A DNA stretch of 64,000 nucleotides from Tsukamurella pseudospumae. Its GTDB lineage: Bacteria > Actinomycetota > Actinomycetes > Mycobacteriales > Mycobacteriaceae. The stretch covers positions 1 to 64,000 of the forward strand of contig NZ_LSRE01000018.1 in NCBI RefSeq assembly GCF_001575205.1, in the 5' to 3' direction. How positions within the stretch are numbered: the first letter of the stretch is position 1; every line of letters begins with the position of its first letter. The notes beneath the pieces were generated by a model, which was not told the DNA's origin, ran no database searches, and was given only the letters and a program-made list of their open reading frames with translations. The translations under genes and the position numbers were made by a program. Positions 1-9,342 of the stretch are shown piece after piece.

Positions 1-393
1 AGGTCCGACCGGGATCCTCGCATCCGGGAACCACAGATCGCACTGCGCGATCTTCCCCGGTTCATACGAGATCCGATCGGCCGGATCCACGCCCTGAAAC
101 TCCGGCCGGATCTCCCGCAGCCGATCCTTGAGCGTGGTCAACGAATACGGCCAACCGATCCGCTGCGCGATCACCGTCGCCGGCATCGTCGGCCACTGCG
201 ACAGCAACACCCGGATCTGCGGCTCGAACGCATCGACCACCGAGCCGACCCGTGCCCTCTTATACTTCGGTGGCCGATCCGACGCTAACGCCGCCCGAAC
301 CGTGTTCCTCGCGATGCCCAGCTGCCGAGCGACCTCCGCCTTCGGCAGCCCTTCCGAATAGTGCAACCGGCGGATCTCCGCCCAGTCCTCCAC
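1..393 (-). CDS. istA: IS21-family transposase IstA (N-terminal 131 residues, truncated by the window)
   Basis: This gene encodes the DDE transposase that, with the ATPase IstB, cuts and pastes IS21 elements. The protein opens with an EDWAEIRRLHYSEG segment, then a helix-turn-helix (EVARQLGIARNTVRAAL, about residues 20-36) and the linker typical of IstA. It ends in KIAQCDLWFPDARIP, the start of the catalytic core with the first Asp of the DDE triad. The start is put at GTG 393, with GAGGGG just upstream; GTG 402 is an alternative. The remaining catalytic domain is outside the window. The insertion disrupts the neighbouring recombinase gene. Confidence 0.85.
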   Translation of the reverse strand, partial: MEDWAEIRRLHYSEGLPKAEVARQLGIARNTVRAALASDRPPKYKRARVGSVVDAFEPQIRVLLSQWPTMPATVIAQRIGWPYSLTTLKDRLREIRPEFQGVDPADRISYEPGKIAQCDLWFPDARIPVGP

Positions 394-460
394 AGTGATC
401 ACCCCTCAACAGGTAACCGGGCTGCTCAACTTTCGCCCGTCGATCACTGCTCAGTATTCA
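1..460 (-). mobile_element. IS21-family insertion sequence, one end (runs off the window)
   Basis: This is the istA-proximal end of an IS21-type element. On the minus strand the outer end begins TGAATACTGAGCAGTGATCG and runs inward through sub-terminal repeats (GAGCAGTGATC, then TTGAGCAG) to the transposase start near 393. A TGA...TCA terminus with several short sub-terminal repeats is usual for the IS21 family. The outer boundary is placed at 460 because the serine-recombinase homology resumes immediately after it. The other end and the helper ATPase istB lie beyond base 1, so a target duplication cannot be checked. Confidence 0.8.
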
Positions 461-1693
461 GCCGTCGTCGACAAGTCCGTTTCCATCGTCCGCCAGCTTC
501 AGTCCTGTCGTCGGTACGCCGAGGCCCGAGGGTGGGACGTGGTAGGCGAGTTCGTCGACGACGGTGTCTCGGCCACGGCCAATCGCCCCGAAGACCGCAA
601 CGGCTGGGCAGCTCTCCTCGCCGCGACCGACTTCGACGCGGTCATCATCTGGAAGGTCGACCGGCTTGCTCGGCGAGTCCTCGATTTCCTCCACGCCGAC
701 GAAGCGCTCCAGAAGCGCGGAGCTGGCCTCGTTGCCGTCGAGGACCCCATCGACATGACCAGCCCGCAGGGCCGCGCCTTCGCAGTGATGCTCGCGGTCT
801 TCGGCGAGATGGAGGCCGAGGCCATTCGTGCTCGTGTCCGGGCGGCTCGGGCGCAGCTCCTGAAGGACGGCCGCTGGGCTGGTGGCGGAATCCCGTACGG
901 CTACCTGTCAGCCCGAAACCCCGGAGGTCCCGGCTGGGTGCTCGTCAAGGACCCAGACCGCGAACCTTGGCTCGTTGCGATCGTCGGCAAAGCGCTCGGA
1001 GGTGTGACCGTCAACGCCATCACCACCTGGTTGACGTCCGAAGGCGCTCCCCTGCCCGCGGGGTCAATCGCGCGACGCAAATCGGGCGGCATTGCCTGGA
1101 ATCGTCAGACAGTTGACGGCATTCTTCGAAACCCGGTGCTTGCCGGCATGAGCCCGCACAACCCCGGCCGCCCCAAGAGTGCGAAGCGTGCCGATCCTTT
1201 CGCTGTGTTCCGCGATGAAGAGGGCGAGCCGGTTGTCAACGAAGCACTCGCAGTTATCACCGCCGAGGAGTTCACAGTCCTTCAGAAGTTGCTCGATGCG
1301 CGGAGCGCTCCGCAGGCCCGAAAGCGGAGTGAGCGGGAGGCGACGAGCCCCTTCCTGTCGCGTGTCGTCCGCTGCGATGACTGCGATGTGTTTCTCTGCC
1401 GAGGTACTAACCAGAAGCGGCCGGTGCTGTACTGCCCGTCGTGCCGCCAGACCATGAGCCGATCAGCCTTCGACCCCTACCTCATCGCTCGCCTCTTGGC
1501 CGACCGCGGGAGGGAGCCACTCGGTGGCTCGACAGTAGAGGCTCACTGGGCGGCCGCCGGCAGTAGCGACGAGGCGCGGCGCAAGATTCTCTTGACTCAG
1601 CTGGAGAGCCTCCGAGTCCGCCGAGGTGTGGTTGGTCGCTACTTCGACGAGGATCGCGTTCTGCTCCGCTGGCGGGCTAGGGATTCGGCGTGA
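461..1693 (+). pseudogene. Large serine recombinase/integrase, 5' end removed by the IS21 insertion
   Basis: The reading frame shows a resolvase domain (DDGVSATANRPEDRNGW, then IIWKVDRLARR), a recombinase domain (GGGIPYGY) and a zinc ribbon with CDDCDVFLC and YCPSC, ending in a coiled-coil-like tail. Homology begins at about DKSVSIVRQLQSCRRYAEARGW. The preceding beta strand and the Y-x-R-x-S segment with the nucleophilic serine are missing and replaced by IS21 end sequence. The frame stays open into the IS as far as an ATG at 395, which is accidental. Without the serine the protein should not cut DNA. It probably once integrated the element that carries the DISARM genes downstream. About 410 residues remain, against 450-550 for intact family members. 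Confidence 0.85.
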
Positions 1694-1793
1694 GGGCACT
1701 ACCTTGGGCGGAGATCGGAGACGGCGCGCGACTGTCGCAGGTTGTGCGGTTGTGCCCGCGCTCTGCCGCACCTCTACGGCATACTTGTGACCT

Positions 1794-4700
1794 GTGACAG
1801 AGGTAACCACTGACGTTGCTGGTCCGCAGGCGTCGTACGAGCTGAACTATGACCTGGATGGCTCGTCGTATGCGGTGCGCGAGAACCTTGTGGACATCCT
1901 CCAGCGTGAACTGCTCGGTCCTATCCACGGCCCCGAGGAGACCCTCCCGTTCAGCCCTCGCTCGCAGTACCTCGTCGGGCACATCGCGCCGGTCAAACTG
2001 ATCGGCTCGGCGACGGCGACATCGGACGACACCGACGGTGGCGACCTCGTCGAGGTCCGCGCAGATGTTGACGGTGTGACCGAGGGGCGTGGCGTGCCGG
2101 CGTACGCCGCCGACGACACCGAGGCGGATAGCGAGGACGACGATGCCGAGGACCGAGCGCCGAAGCAGGGACTGATGATCCCCGCGTCGATGGGCGTGCG
2201 ATTTCAGGTGCCTGCTGATCTGGAAGCGTTCCGGGTCGTCGCCTCGTGGGGCACCTACGAGACGATTGAGACCGACAAGGTCACCAAGACCGGTCGTCCT
2301 GTGCGCGAGTACCAGCGCACGCCCGTCGAAGAGACTCGTACCGTGCGTCTCGCTGATGTCACTCCCGGTCAGACCGCGACGGTCGGGTTGAAGGAGTCGA
2401 TCGTCCTTCGAATCGACCGGTACGACGACCCCAAGTTCGATCGCATACTCGTGGAGATCGCGCTGTGCAACGACCGCGAAACCCCCATGCCGATCCCGCT
2501 GAGTATGTGGTTGTTCCAGACCAAGCTTCTTGTGGATGCGGGCGGCGGCGAAGTGTTCTTGCCGGTGCAGGACGTGATGGAACAGGACTGGCCTGAGCAC
2601 GACGACGAGGTCAAGCGTCTCAACCTCCAGTACCGCAACCGGTTGGAGTTCGCGATCGGTCGCACCTGCTCGGCCGACTGGACGCTGAAGACCGGCTCGC
2701 GTCGCGCGACTGCTATTGAGACGACCTGGCTGCCAATTGGAGAGACCGCGCAGACCAAGGCGCGCTCGGTTGAAGACGCGACGTTGTCGATGGACGTGCT
2801 CTCGACCGTCACCGCAGACGGCTTGCGGTCGGGCCTTGCTCCGCTGGTTGATGGGTACGGTGCGTGGCTGGCCACACAGGAAGCCGAGGCAGCCACACTG
2901 CCTAGCCACCTCCAGGCCACTGCCGAGGTCGCACTGTGGGAGGCACGCGAGGCTCACACGCGACTCGTCGCTGGACTGCAGCACGTCGCCGCCGATGCCG
3001 AAGCGCTGCGCTGCTTCCAGTTCATGAACCGTGTCATGCGCGACCAGCGCATCGCCTCACAGGTGGCGGCGGCTCGCGCAGCTGATGCGATGCTTTCCAT
3101 TCAAGCGGCGCGAGAGAGCGTTGCGGGCCGGGGCCCGTTGGCCGCGTCGTGGCGCCCGTTCCAGCTCGCCTTCATCTTGATGCAGCTCGGCGCGCTGACC
3201 GACCCAACCGCGTCTGTCCGCAGTTCGGAACACCAGTCGAAGGTCGAGCTGCTGTTCTTCCCGACCGGTGGTGGCAAGACCGAGGCGTACCTCGGGCTCG
3301 CTGCCTACACATTCGCGATTCGTCGCCGTCAGGGCGTCGTCGAGTCGGTCGATGGACCGCTTGACGGACGTGCCGGCATCGCGGTGCTCATGCGTTACAC
3401 GCTCCGCCTACTGACCGCCCAGCAGTTCCAACGTGCGACTGCGCTTGTCTGCGCCGCTGAACTTGCCCGCCTGGATGACGAGAAGACCTGGGGCACAGAG
3501 CCGTTCCGCATCGGACTGTGGGTAGGAACCGACGTCAGCCCCAAGCGGTTCGAGGAAGCCGACGAGCAACTCAAGAAGGCCAACGAGGGCTTCGGTCATC
3601 GTCTGACCGTCCTTCAGATCCAGCGCTGCCCGTGGTGCGGGACGCCGATCACCGGAGCCCAGGTCAAGGCAGACGCGAACTACCGCCGAGTCTTCGTCCA
3701 CTGCGGCGACGAGCTGGCACGTTGCCCATTCTCGAAGGGCGGAGAAGTCAGGGAGGGCCTGCCCGTCCTGACCGTGGATGAGGAGATCTACCGTCTCACC
3801 CCGGCTTTCGTTATCGCCACGGTCGACAAATTCGCGCGCCTCGCTCGTGAAGGCGAAGCAGCTGCGCTCTTCGGGTTCGTCAGCAAGCGCTGCGGGCGGC
3901 ACGGCTACGTTCACGCTGACTATGCGCCATGTCAGGTCGGTTCGCACCCTGCCAAGGGCGGGATGCCTGGCGCGACTGTTGCACCCGTCGGCCGCCTCCG
4001 ACCACCGGACCTCATCATCCAAGATGAGCTGCACCTCATCACCGGTGCACTCGGCACCTCGGTCGGACTGTTTGAGGTGGCCGTCGAGATGTTGTCGTCG
4101 TGGGACACCCTTGACGGTGCGCCGGTGAAGCCGCTTATTGTCGCCTCGACAGCAACCGTGCGCAATGCGCAGGAGCAGGTGCGCGGACTCTACGGCCGGC
4201 AGGTCGAAATATTCCCGCCGCAGGTCCTCGACGTCGCTGACACGTTCTTTTCCGAAGAAGTCCCCTTGGACGGCTCGACCCCAGGTCGGCGCTACATCGG
4301 TGTCAGCGCCCAGGGCGTGCGACTGTCGAGTGCCGAGATCCGCGTCTCGGAAGTTCTGCTCTCGGCCGGGCAGTTGTTGCTCGACAAAGCTGGGGTCGCT
4401 GCCGATCCGTACATGACGCTGGTCGGTTACTTCAACGCCACCCGTGAGCTCGCCGGTATGGCTCGGTATGTCGCCGACGACGTGCAAAGTCGCGTCAAGC
4501 GCCCGCGCAAGGACTCCGGCTTCCCGAGCCGGCGTGGCGCAAGTTTCGGTCTGTTGAAGACCGGTGAGCTGACATCCCGTATCGCGTCGTCCGAGATTGG
4601 TGCGACTCTCGACCGCCTCGGCTTGGAGTTCGACCCCGGATATGACACCACGGACGCTGCTCGCCAGCGCATCGCCGACGACAAGGCAGGCGAGAAGACT

Positions 4701-5504
4701 GCTCGTCGCACCGAGGCCGACTCGCCGTTTGACGTCGTACTGGCGACGTCAATGTTGCAGGTCGGCGTGGACGTCCAGCGCCTCGGTCTGATGCTGGTCG
4801 TCGGCCAGCCCAAGAACACCGCTGAGTACATCCAGGCATCGTCTCGCGTTGGCCGCGACCCTTCGGCACGTCCTGGGTTGGTCGTGTCCCTTGGCAACTG
4901 GGCCCGGCCGCGCGACCTTGCGCACTTCGAACAATTCCGGCACTACCACGAGACTTTCTACGCTCAGGTCGAAGCCCTGTCGGTCACGCCTTACTCACCG
5001 ACCTCGCTGGAGCGCGGGATCGATGGGCTGCTCGTGAGCGCTGCCCGTGTCCTTCAAGCGGCCGTCCCTGACGGACTCTCCCCCGAGCGCGAGGCGTGGC
5101 GGATCAGAGAGCAGCGCATTGCGGTTGAGGTCATCGCTGGGAAGCTCAAGAAGCGGATCGCCGCCGCCGCTCTCGATGAATCCGCGACCAAGAGAGCCAA
5201 CGACCTGCTCGTCAATCGGATTGACCGTTGGGCCGAACGTGCCAAGCGCGCCGCCGACATGCACAAGACACTCGTCTACGAGCGCACGGGCGAGGGCGGG
5301 AAGTACTTGCCGCTCATCGTCAGCCCCGAGAACGCGAGGGAGTCCGTCGGCAGCTCGGTGGAGGCGCCGTTCGTGATCGCCAACTCCATGCGCGAGGTCC
5401 AGCCCGAGATCAATCTGTTGGTCAGCCCGGTGCCCGACCGGCTGTTCGCGAGGAAACCCGATGGTGTCGATGACTGGGTTTTGCCGGTCTGGGATGAGGA
5501 CTGA
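1794..5504 (+). CDS. drmA: DISARM helicase-like protein DrmA
   Basis: The product is 1236 aa. DrmA is the ATP-dependent helicase-type component of DISARM and is known to form a DNA-binding complex with DrmB. Visible motifs are Walker A FFPTGGGKTEAYLGL (Lys about residue 495), the DEXH box IIQDELHLITG (about 742-752), motif III ASTAT (about 783-787) and motif VI QASSRVGRD (about 1014-1022). A zinc-type cluster CPWCG...CGDELARC lies near 612-650. The PKNTAEYIQASSRVGRDPSA wording is characteristic of DrmA. GTG 1794 gives the expected N-terminus. A weak CATACT -10 box lies about eight bases upstream. The stop overlaps the drmB start by one base (TGATG), so the two are translationally coupled. Codon use is less GC-rich than in the chromosomal genes that follow. 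Confidence 0.92.
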   Translation: MTEVTTDVAGPQASYELNYDLDGSSYAVRENLVDILQRELLGPIHGPEETLPFSPRSQYLVGHIAPVKLIGSATATSDDTDGGDLVEVRADVDGVTEGRGVPAYAADDTEADSEDDDAEDRAPKQGLMIPASMGVRFQVPADLEAFRVVASWGTYETIETDKVTKTGRPVREYQRTPVEETRTVRLADVTPGQTATVGLKESIVLRIDRYDDPKFDRILVEIALCNDRETPMPIPLSMWLFQTKLLVDAGGGEVFLPVQDVMEQDWPEHDDEVKRLNLQYRNRLEFAIGRTCSADWTLKTGSRRATAIETTWLPIGETAQTKARSVEDATLSMDVLSTVTADGLRSGLAPLVDGYGAWLATQEAEAATLPSHLQATAEVALWEAREAHTRLVAGLQHVAADAEALRCFQFMNRVMRDQRIASQVAAARAADAMLSIQAARESVAGRGPLAASWRPFQLAFILMQLGALTDPTASVRSSEHQSKVELLFFPTGGGKTEAYLGLAAYTFAIRRRQGVVESVDGPLDGRAGIAVLMRYTLRLLTAQQFQRATALVCAAELARLDDEKTWGTEPFRIGLWVGTDVSPKRFEEADEQLKKANEGFGHRLTVLQIQRCPWCGTPITGAQVKADANYRRVFVHCGDELARCPFSKGGEVREGLPVLTVDEEIYRLTPAFVIATVDKFARLAREGEAAALFGFVSKRCGRHGYVHADYAPCQVGSHPAKGGMPGATVAPVGRLRPPDLIIQDELHLITGALGTSVGLFEVAVEMLSSWDTLDGAPVKPLIVASTATVRNAQEQVRGLYGRQVEIFPPQVLDVADTFFSEEVPLDGSTPGRRYIGVSAQGVRLSSAEIRVSEVLLSAGQLLLDKAGVAADPYMTLVGYFNATRELAGMARYVADDVQSRVKRPRKDSGFPSRRGASFGLLKTGELTSRIASSEIGATLDRLGLEFDPGYDTTDAARQRIADDKAGEKTARRTEADSPFDVVLATSMLQVGVDVQRLGLMLVVGQPKNTAEYIQASSRVGRDPSARPGLVVSLGNWARPRDLAHFEQFRHYHETFYAQVEALSVTPYSPTSLERGIDGLLVSAARVLQAAVPDGLSPEREAWRIREQRIAVEVIAGKLKKRIAAAALDESATKRANDLLVNRIDRWAERAKRAADMHKTLVYERTGEGGKYLPLIVSPENARESVGSSVEAPFVIANSMREVQPEINLLVSPVPDRLFARKPDGVDDWVLPVWDED

Positions 5505-7546
5505 TGACCGACTTGCTGCCTGAGTTCGGCGAGGACATGCTGCACGACGAGCACGAGATGCTCGACCCGTTGGGGGACGCTGAGGAAGGTGCCGTAAAGA
5601 ACCGAGCCAAGGTCGGCTCGGCCCGTCCTTCGTCGCTGCTTTACACCTACGGTCCTGGCGCGATCATGGACCTGCCAAACTTCTCGGTCATGCCTGCAGG
5701 CCTTGATGACTGGGAGACGATCTGGAAGCGACGTGACCACGTGCCCTCGATCGTCGAACCACGACTGCTGAAAGTTGTGCGCGTACTGCGTGGAAATCAG
5801 ATCGACGCGCTGCGTCCGTTCCCGTGGCAACCGAAGCGGATGGGCATGTCGAGTGAGGGCTCCGATCTCGGCATCCCGGGACGGGTGTTCCCGCAATGGT
5901 TCCGCTGCACAGCGTGCGACTACCTCGGTCCGCTGCCGCGCTTCGACTACACCAACACGCACCCCTTTCGCCCCGACCTCGCGCAGTTCGCCCACAAGAA
6001 CTGCCCCGGCAGAGGAGGCAACGTGAAAAGGAAGTCAGGTAGCCCCGCCGTGCCTGCCCAGCACCTGCTGACATGTACCAATGGCCACCTCGACGAGTTC
6101 CCGTACTCGCTGTGGGTCCATCGAGGCAAGAAGTGCCCCAAGGCTGAACTGCCTGACCTGAAGATGAAGGACGCCAATGTCGGCAAGAGTGTCGGCTCGG
6201 TCATCGTTTGCGCCTCGTGTGGTCAGACTCGAGGCATGGCCGAGGCTCAGGGGTCCATTGGCCGCGACAAGCTCCCCCAGAAATGCCGTGGTCGCCACCC
6301 GCACCTCAATGCCTTCGACAGCGGCTGCGACGCCCGCCCCGCACTCATCATGATGGGGGCCTCGAACCTTTGGTTTGCCTCCACCCAGTCGATCATCGTC
6401 ATGCCTCGCACCGACGCCGAGGAGAAGGAAGCCCTCGGCGATCAACTGCGTGTCGCTATCGGGGTCGAGCGGGTCGCGAAATACGCCGACGATCTGGAGA
6501 CCCTCCGTGATGTCGCGGACGGCAAGCTGGACTTGTCGGAGGTGGACGATGCGACTCTCGCAGGTGCGGTGGCAGACGCACTCGCACCTGCAGATTCCGA
6601 GGAGGAGCGCCAAGAGAAGCTCGCAGCTTGGGACCCGGTCGACCTGCTCGTGCCCGAGTGGCGCTATCTCCAGAAGCCGTCACTGTTCCCGCAGCAGCAG
6701 AACTCCAGCGGTCTCATGGTCACCGAGATGCCACGCAATCCTGATCTACATGAACGGATCAGTCGTGTCGTCGCGGTCAACAAGATGAAGAAGATCAACG
6801 CGGTTCTCGGCTTCACTCGCCTCGACGAGATGGACCGCGTCAACGACCTTGTTGGCCGTCTGGTGAAGCTCACCCGCAACGGCAAACCGACCTGGGTTCC
6901 TGCCACCGAGGACCGGGGCGAAGGTATCTTCCTCCAGCTCGATCTCGACACGGTCGCGACGTGGGAGCAGTCGATCCTCTCGACCTCACTGTGGGACGCA
7001 CACCGCTCCGCCCATCGCCGCAACTTCGAGCGTCGCTTCTCTGAGACCGCGAAGAACGTTGACCCTGACCTGCGTCTGCCCGCGCCTCGCTATTGGCTAT
7101 TGCACACGTTCGCGCACTCGCTCATCCGCGAGATGGCGATGTCTAGTGGCTATGGCGCGGCCAGCCTGACCGAACGAATCTACGGCTGGGCGAGTACGCC
7201 GCAGCGCGAGGCCGCCGCCGGACTGCTGATCTGCACGACCGCATCCGACAGCGAAGGCACGTTGGGCGGTCTCGTGGCCCTCTCCGATCCGTCGAAGATG
7301 CACGACCTTGTGGTTAGGGCACTACGCAGGGCTGCCCGGTGTTCATCCGACCCTGTGTGCGCTACACGGACCCCGAGCGACCCGGAGGACTTCCTACACG
7401 GCGCTGCTTGCCACTGCTGTTCCTTTGCTTCGGAGACCTCCTGCGAGAAGGCCAATCGCTTCCTCGACCGGCGGTTCCTGCTCAACCTCCCGACGGCGAC
7501 GGATGAGACCGTGCCCGGGTTCTTCGGGAGCACTGATGCCTTCTGA
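5504..7546 (+). CDS. drmB: DISARM protein DrmB (DUF1998)
   Basis: The product is 680 aa. DrmB is the DUF1998 partner of the DrmA helicase. The conserved N-terminal signature RPSSLLYTYGPGAIMDLP lies near residues 40-60. Several zinc-knuckle pairs follow: CTACDYLG, CTNGHLDEFP, CASCGQTRG and CRGRHPHL. The C-terminal DUF1998 region (about 525-670) has LHTFAHSLIREMAMSSGYG and ends with a cysteine set (ACHCCSFASETSCEKANR). The gene starts one base inside the drmA stop and ends 11 bases inside drmC, so the three genes form one transcript. No frameshift or missing conserved cysteine is visible, so the gene looks functional. Confidence 0.92.
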   Translation: MTDLLPEFGEDMLHDEHEMLDPLGDAEEGAVKNRAKVGSARPSSLLYTYGPGAIMDLPNFSVMPAGLDDWETIWKRRDHVPSIVEPRLLKVVRVLRGNQIDALRPFPWQPKRMGMSSEGSDLGIPGRVFPQWFRCTACDYLGPLPRFDYTNTHPFRPDLAQFAHKNCPGRGGNVKRKSGSPAVPAQHLLTCTNGHLDEFPYSLWVHRGKKCPKAELPDLKMKDANVGKSVGSVIVCASCGQTRGMAEAQGSIGRDKLPQKCRGRHPHLNAFDSGCDARPALIMMGASNLWFASTQSIIVMPRTDAEEKEALGDQLRVAIGVERVAKYADDLETLRDVADGKLDLSEVDDATLAGAVADALAPADSEEERQEKLAAWDPVDLLVPEWRYLQKPSLFPQQQNSSGLMVTEMPRNPDLHERISRVVAVNKMKKINAVLGFTRLDEMDRVNDLVGRLVKLTRNGKPTWVPATEDRGEGIFLQLDLDTVATWEQSILSTSLWDAHRSAHRRNFERRFSETAKNVDPDLRLPAPRYWLLHTFAHSLIREMAMSSGYGAASLTERIYGWASTPQREAAAGLLICTTASDSEGTLGGLVALSDPSKMHDLVVRALRRAARCSSDPVCATRTPSDPEDFLHGAACHCCSFASETSCEKANRFLDRRFLLNLPTATDETVPGFFGSTDAF

Positions 7547-8240
7547 CGCCTTCGCATCACTCGGGGAGTTCTTGACCGCCAGTGAGGCCGAAACCCTCGC
7601 CGTCCAGTTCGCCTCCGGCCAGCACACCATCAAGGCACTGGCTGTCGTCAACGCCGTACGTCGCGGCGACGCTAAGCAATTGCTCGCCGATGCAGGACTT
7701 AGCCACGATGATGGTGAGCGCGCGGCGGCGTTGCTGCATGCCATCGCCGGGGCGAAGTCTCTTACTCGCGACCTCACGCCCGTCTGGACGATGCCGGGCA
7801 ACGAAGCGAAGACCGGCCACCTGACGGGTGAGTTTCACCGCCTTGTTCAGGCAGCGCGTCAGTCCGTCGTGTGCGCGACGTACAACTTCGAGCGAAGCTC
7901 CCAGATGTGGAGGGTGCTGCAGGAGGCGTCCGAGCAGCCAGGTGTCGTCGTCACCGTCTACGTCGATGGAGACAAGGCCGATGCAGTCAAGGTTAAGAAC
8001 CAACTGCCGAAGGCTACGGTCTACCAGTCAGCCGAGCTGCCGAATGGCAAGCGGGTCGTCAGTCATGCCAAGTTCATCATCATCGATCACGAGGTGCTCC
8101 TGCTGACGAGCGCCAACTTTTCCTTCAGTGCAGAGAATCGCAATGTCGAGTTCGGTGTCCTTATTCGCGATTCTGCGCTAGCCGCATCGGTCGAGACGAC
8201 AATGCTCAGCAAGCACGGCACACTATATGAACTTGTGTGA
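7536..8240 (+). CDS. drmC: DISARM phospholipase-D-like protein DrmC
   Basis: The product is 234 aa. It is a PLD-superfamily protein, the third core DISARM gene. One HKD catalytic motif is present, HAKFIIIDHE, followed by LTSANFSFSAENRNVEFGV. PLD nucleases with a single motif act as dimers. I start it at ATG 7536 (MPSDAFASLGEF); the frame is open further upstream, but that stretch is the drmB sequence read in another frame. It overlaps the drmB end by 11 bp. In described DISARM systems DrmC has been reported as dispensable for part of the protection. It is the last gene of the island; 44 bases later the chromosomal gene on the opposite strand ends. Confidence 0.9.
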   Translation: MPSDAFASLGEFLTASEAETLAVQFASGQHTIKALAVVNAVRRGDAKQLLADAGLSHDDGERAAALLHAIAGAKSLTRDLTPVWTMPGNEAKTGHLTGEFHRLVQAARQSVVCATYNFERSSQMWRVLQEASEQPGVVVTVYVDGDKADAVKVKNQLPKATVYQSAELPNGKRVVSHAKFIIIDHEVLLLTSANFSFSAENRNVEFGVLIRDSALAASVETTMLSKHGTLYELV

Positions 8241-8284
8241 CTTCGATATTGAATGACGAGGGCTCAAACCCTGACGGTGCGCCG

Positions 8285-9205
8285 TCACCCGCCGCAGCCA
8301 CCCCCGCCGCAGCTGCTGCTGGACGACGAGGACGAGCCGCAGCTGCTGCCCGACGAGCAGCTGCTGAAGGACGAGCCCGACGAGCAGCTGGACCCCGATC
8401 CCGTGCCGCCGCCGATCGTGAACGCGGGGGTCATGGCGGCCGCCTGCGCGGCTGCGGGCGCGGCGGCGAGGACCGGGTCGAACAGCATCAGCGAGGCGAC
8501 GCCGAACAGGGCCGCGCCGTACGCCGCCGCCTGGGGGCCGTACGTGCGCATCGAGGGCTGCAGCCGCGGATGCAGGTAGGCGTTGCGCTGCCGGGCCGCC
8601 TCGAGCTCACGGCGGCCGGCGGCGGTGCGCCGACGCGTGCGGAACGCGAAGTACAGGAACAGCCCGCCCATCGCGAGCATCGCGAGGACCAGGAATCCGA
8701 CCGGCCTGCCGTGCGCCATCCCGGCGCCGAGGCGGGCGAATCCGAGGACGATCACCGGCAGGAGCAGCAGCGCGGACCCCGCGGTGCGGGGGTGCCGGCG
8801 CAGCAGGCCGTCGCGCACGAGAGCGGAGCGCAGTTGCCGCAGCGGCGTCTGAAGGTCCCTCACCAGGGACGTCGACCCGCTCGCGATGCGCTCTCCGACC
8901 GACCGGACGAACCAGTCCAGGGTGGCGCGATCCTCCCGAGTGATGGACCGGACGGGTGTGCCGTCCTGGTCGATCACCCTGGCGACGCGCAACTGGGCGA
9001 TCGCCGCGAGGACCGCGTTCCCGTCGGAGACGAGCATCCCGACCTCGACCGGGCTGAGCACGGCCATCCGGCGACCGCGATCGCCGGTAGCGCCCCGCGT
9101 GATGAGCGCGGCACCCACGGAGAAGAAGCACAGGACGAGGTAGAGGAAGAGGAAGTCCCCGCTCGCGATGCCCCAGGTCTCGCCCGCGGCCAGGTAGTGC
9201 GTCAT
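8285..9205 (-). CDS. TIGR04222-like membrane protein with Cys/Ser/Gly-rich tail
   Basis: The product is 306 aa and resembles the actinobacterial TIGR04222 membrane-protein family; its function is unknown. Hydrophobic segments lie near residues 15-35 (DFLFLYLVLCFFSVGAAL) and 155-205 (LLLLPVIVLGF, FLVLAMLAMGGLFLYFAF). A soluble domain sits between the first and second. The last 40-odd residues are almost only Ser, Gly and Cys, ending SSSSCGGGGCGG. The start at 9205 has a GAGGGGTGG ribosome site. The gene converges on the DISARM island with 44 bp between the stops, so it marks the chromosome side of the island. Such low-complexity Cys tails recall modified or metal-binding peptides, which is only a suggestion. 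Confidence 0.7.
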   Translation of the reverse strand: MTHYLAAGETWGIASGDFLFLYLVLCFFSVGAALITRGATGDRGRRMAVLSPVEVGMLVSDGNAVLAAIAQLRVARVIDQDGTPVRSITREDRATLDWFVRSVGERIASGSTSLVRDLQTPLRQLRSALVRDGLLRRHPRTAGSALLLLPVIVLGFARLGAGMAHGRPVGFLVLAMLAMGGLFLYFAFRTRRRTAAGRRELEAARQRNAYLHPRLQPSMRTYGPQAAAYGAALFGVASLMLFDPVLAAAPAAAQAAAMTPAFTIGGGTGSGSSCSSGSSFSSCSSGSSCGSSSSSSSSCGGGGCGG

Positions 9206-9342
9206 CGTGATCCACCCCTCTCGTCGATGCCCTCAGACTGGCGGTGAATCGGCGATCGCGCTACTGCGGGAAGGGGTTCGAGGCCGATCCGTGACCGATC
9301 CCACGGTCGGCTCTCAGGTGGTGGCGGGGCGACGCGGGCGGG

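Noticed and set aside
361-1116. Long open frames overlapping the serine recombinase in another frame
   Set aside because: Arg/Pro-rich translations without recognisable domains; they are the third-position shadow of a high-GC gene.
7308-7535. An upstream extension of DrmC
   Set aside because: It lies wholly inside drmB and has no DrmC-like text.
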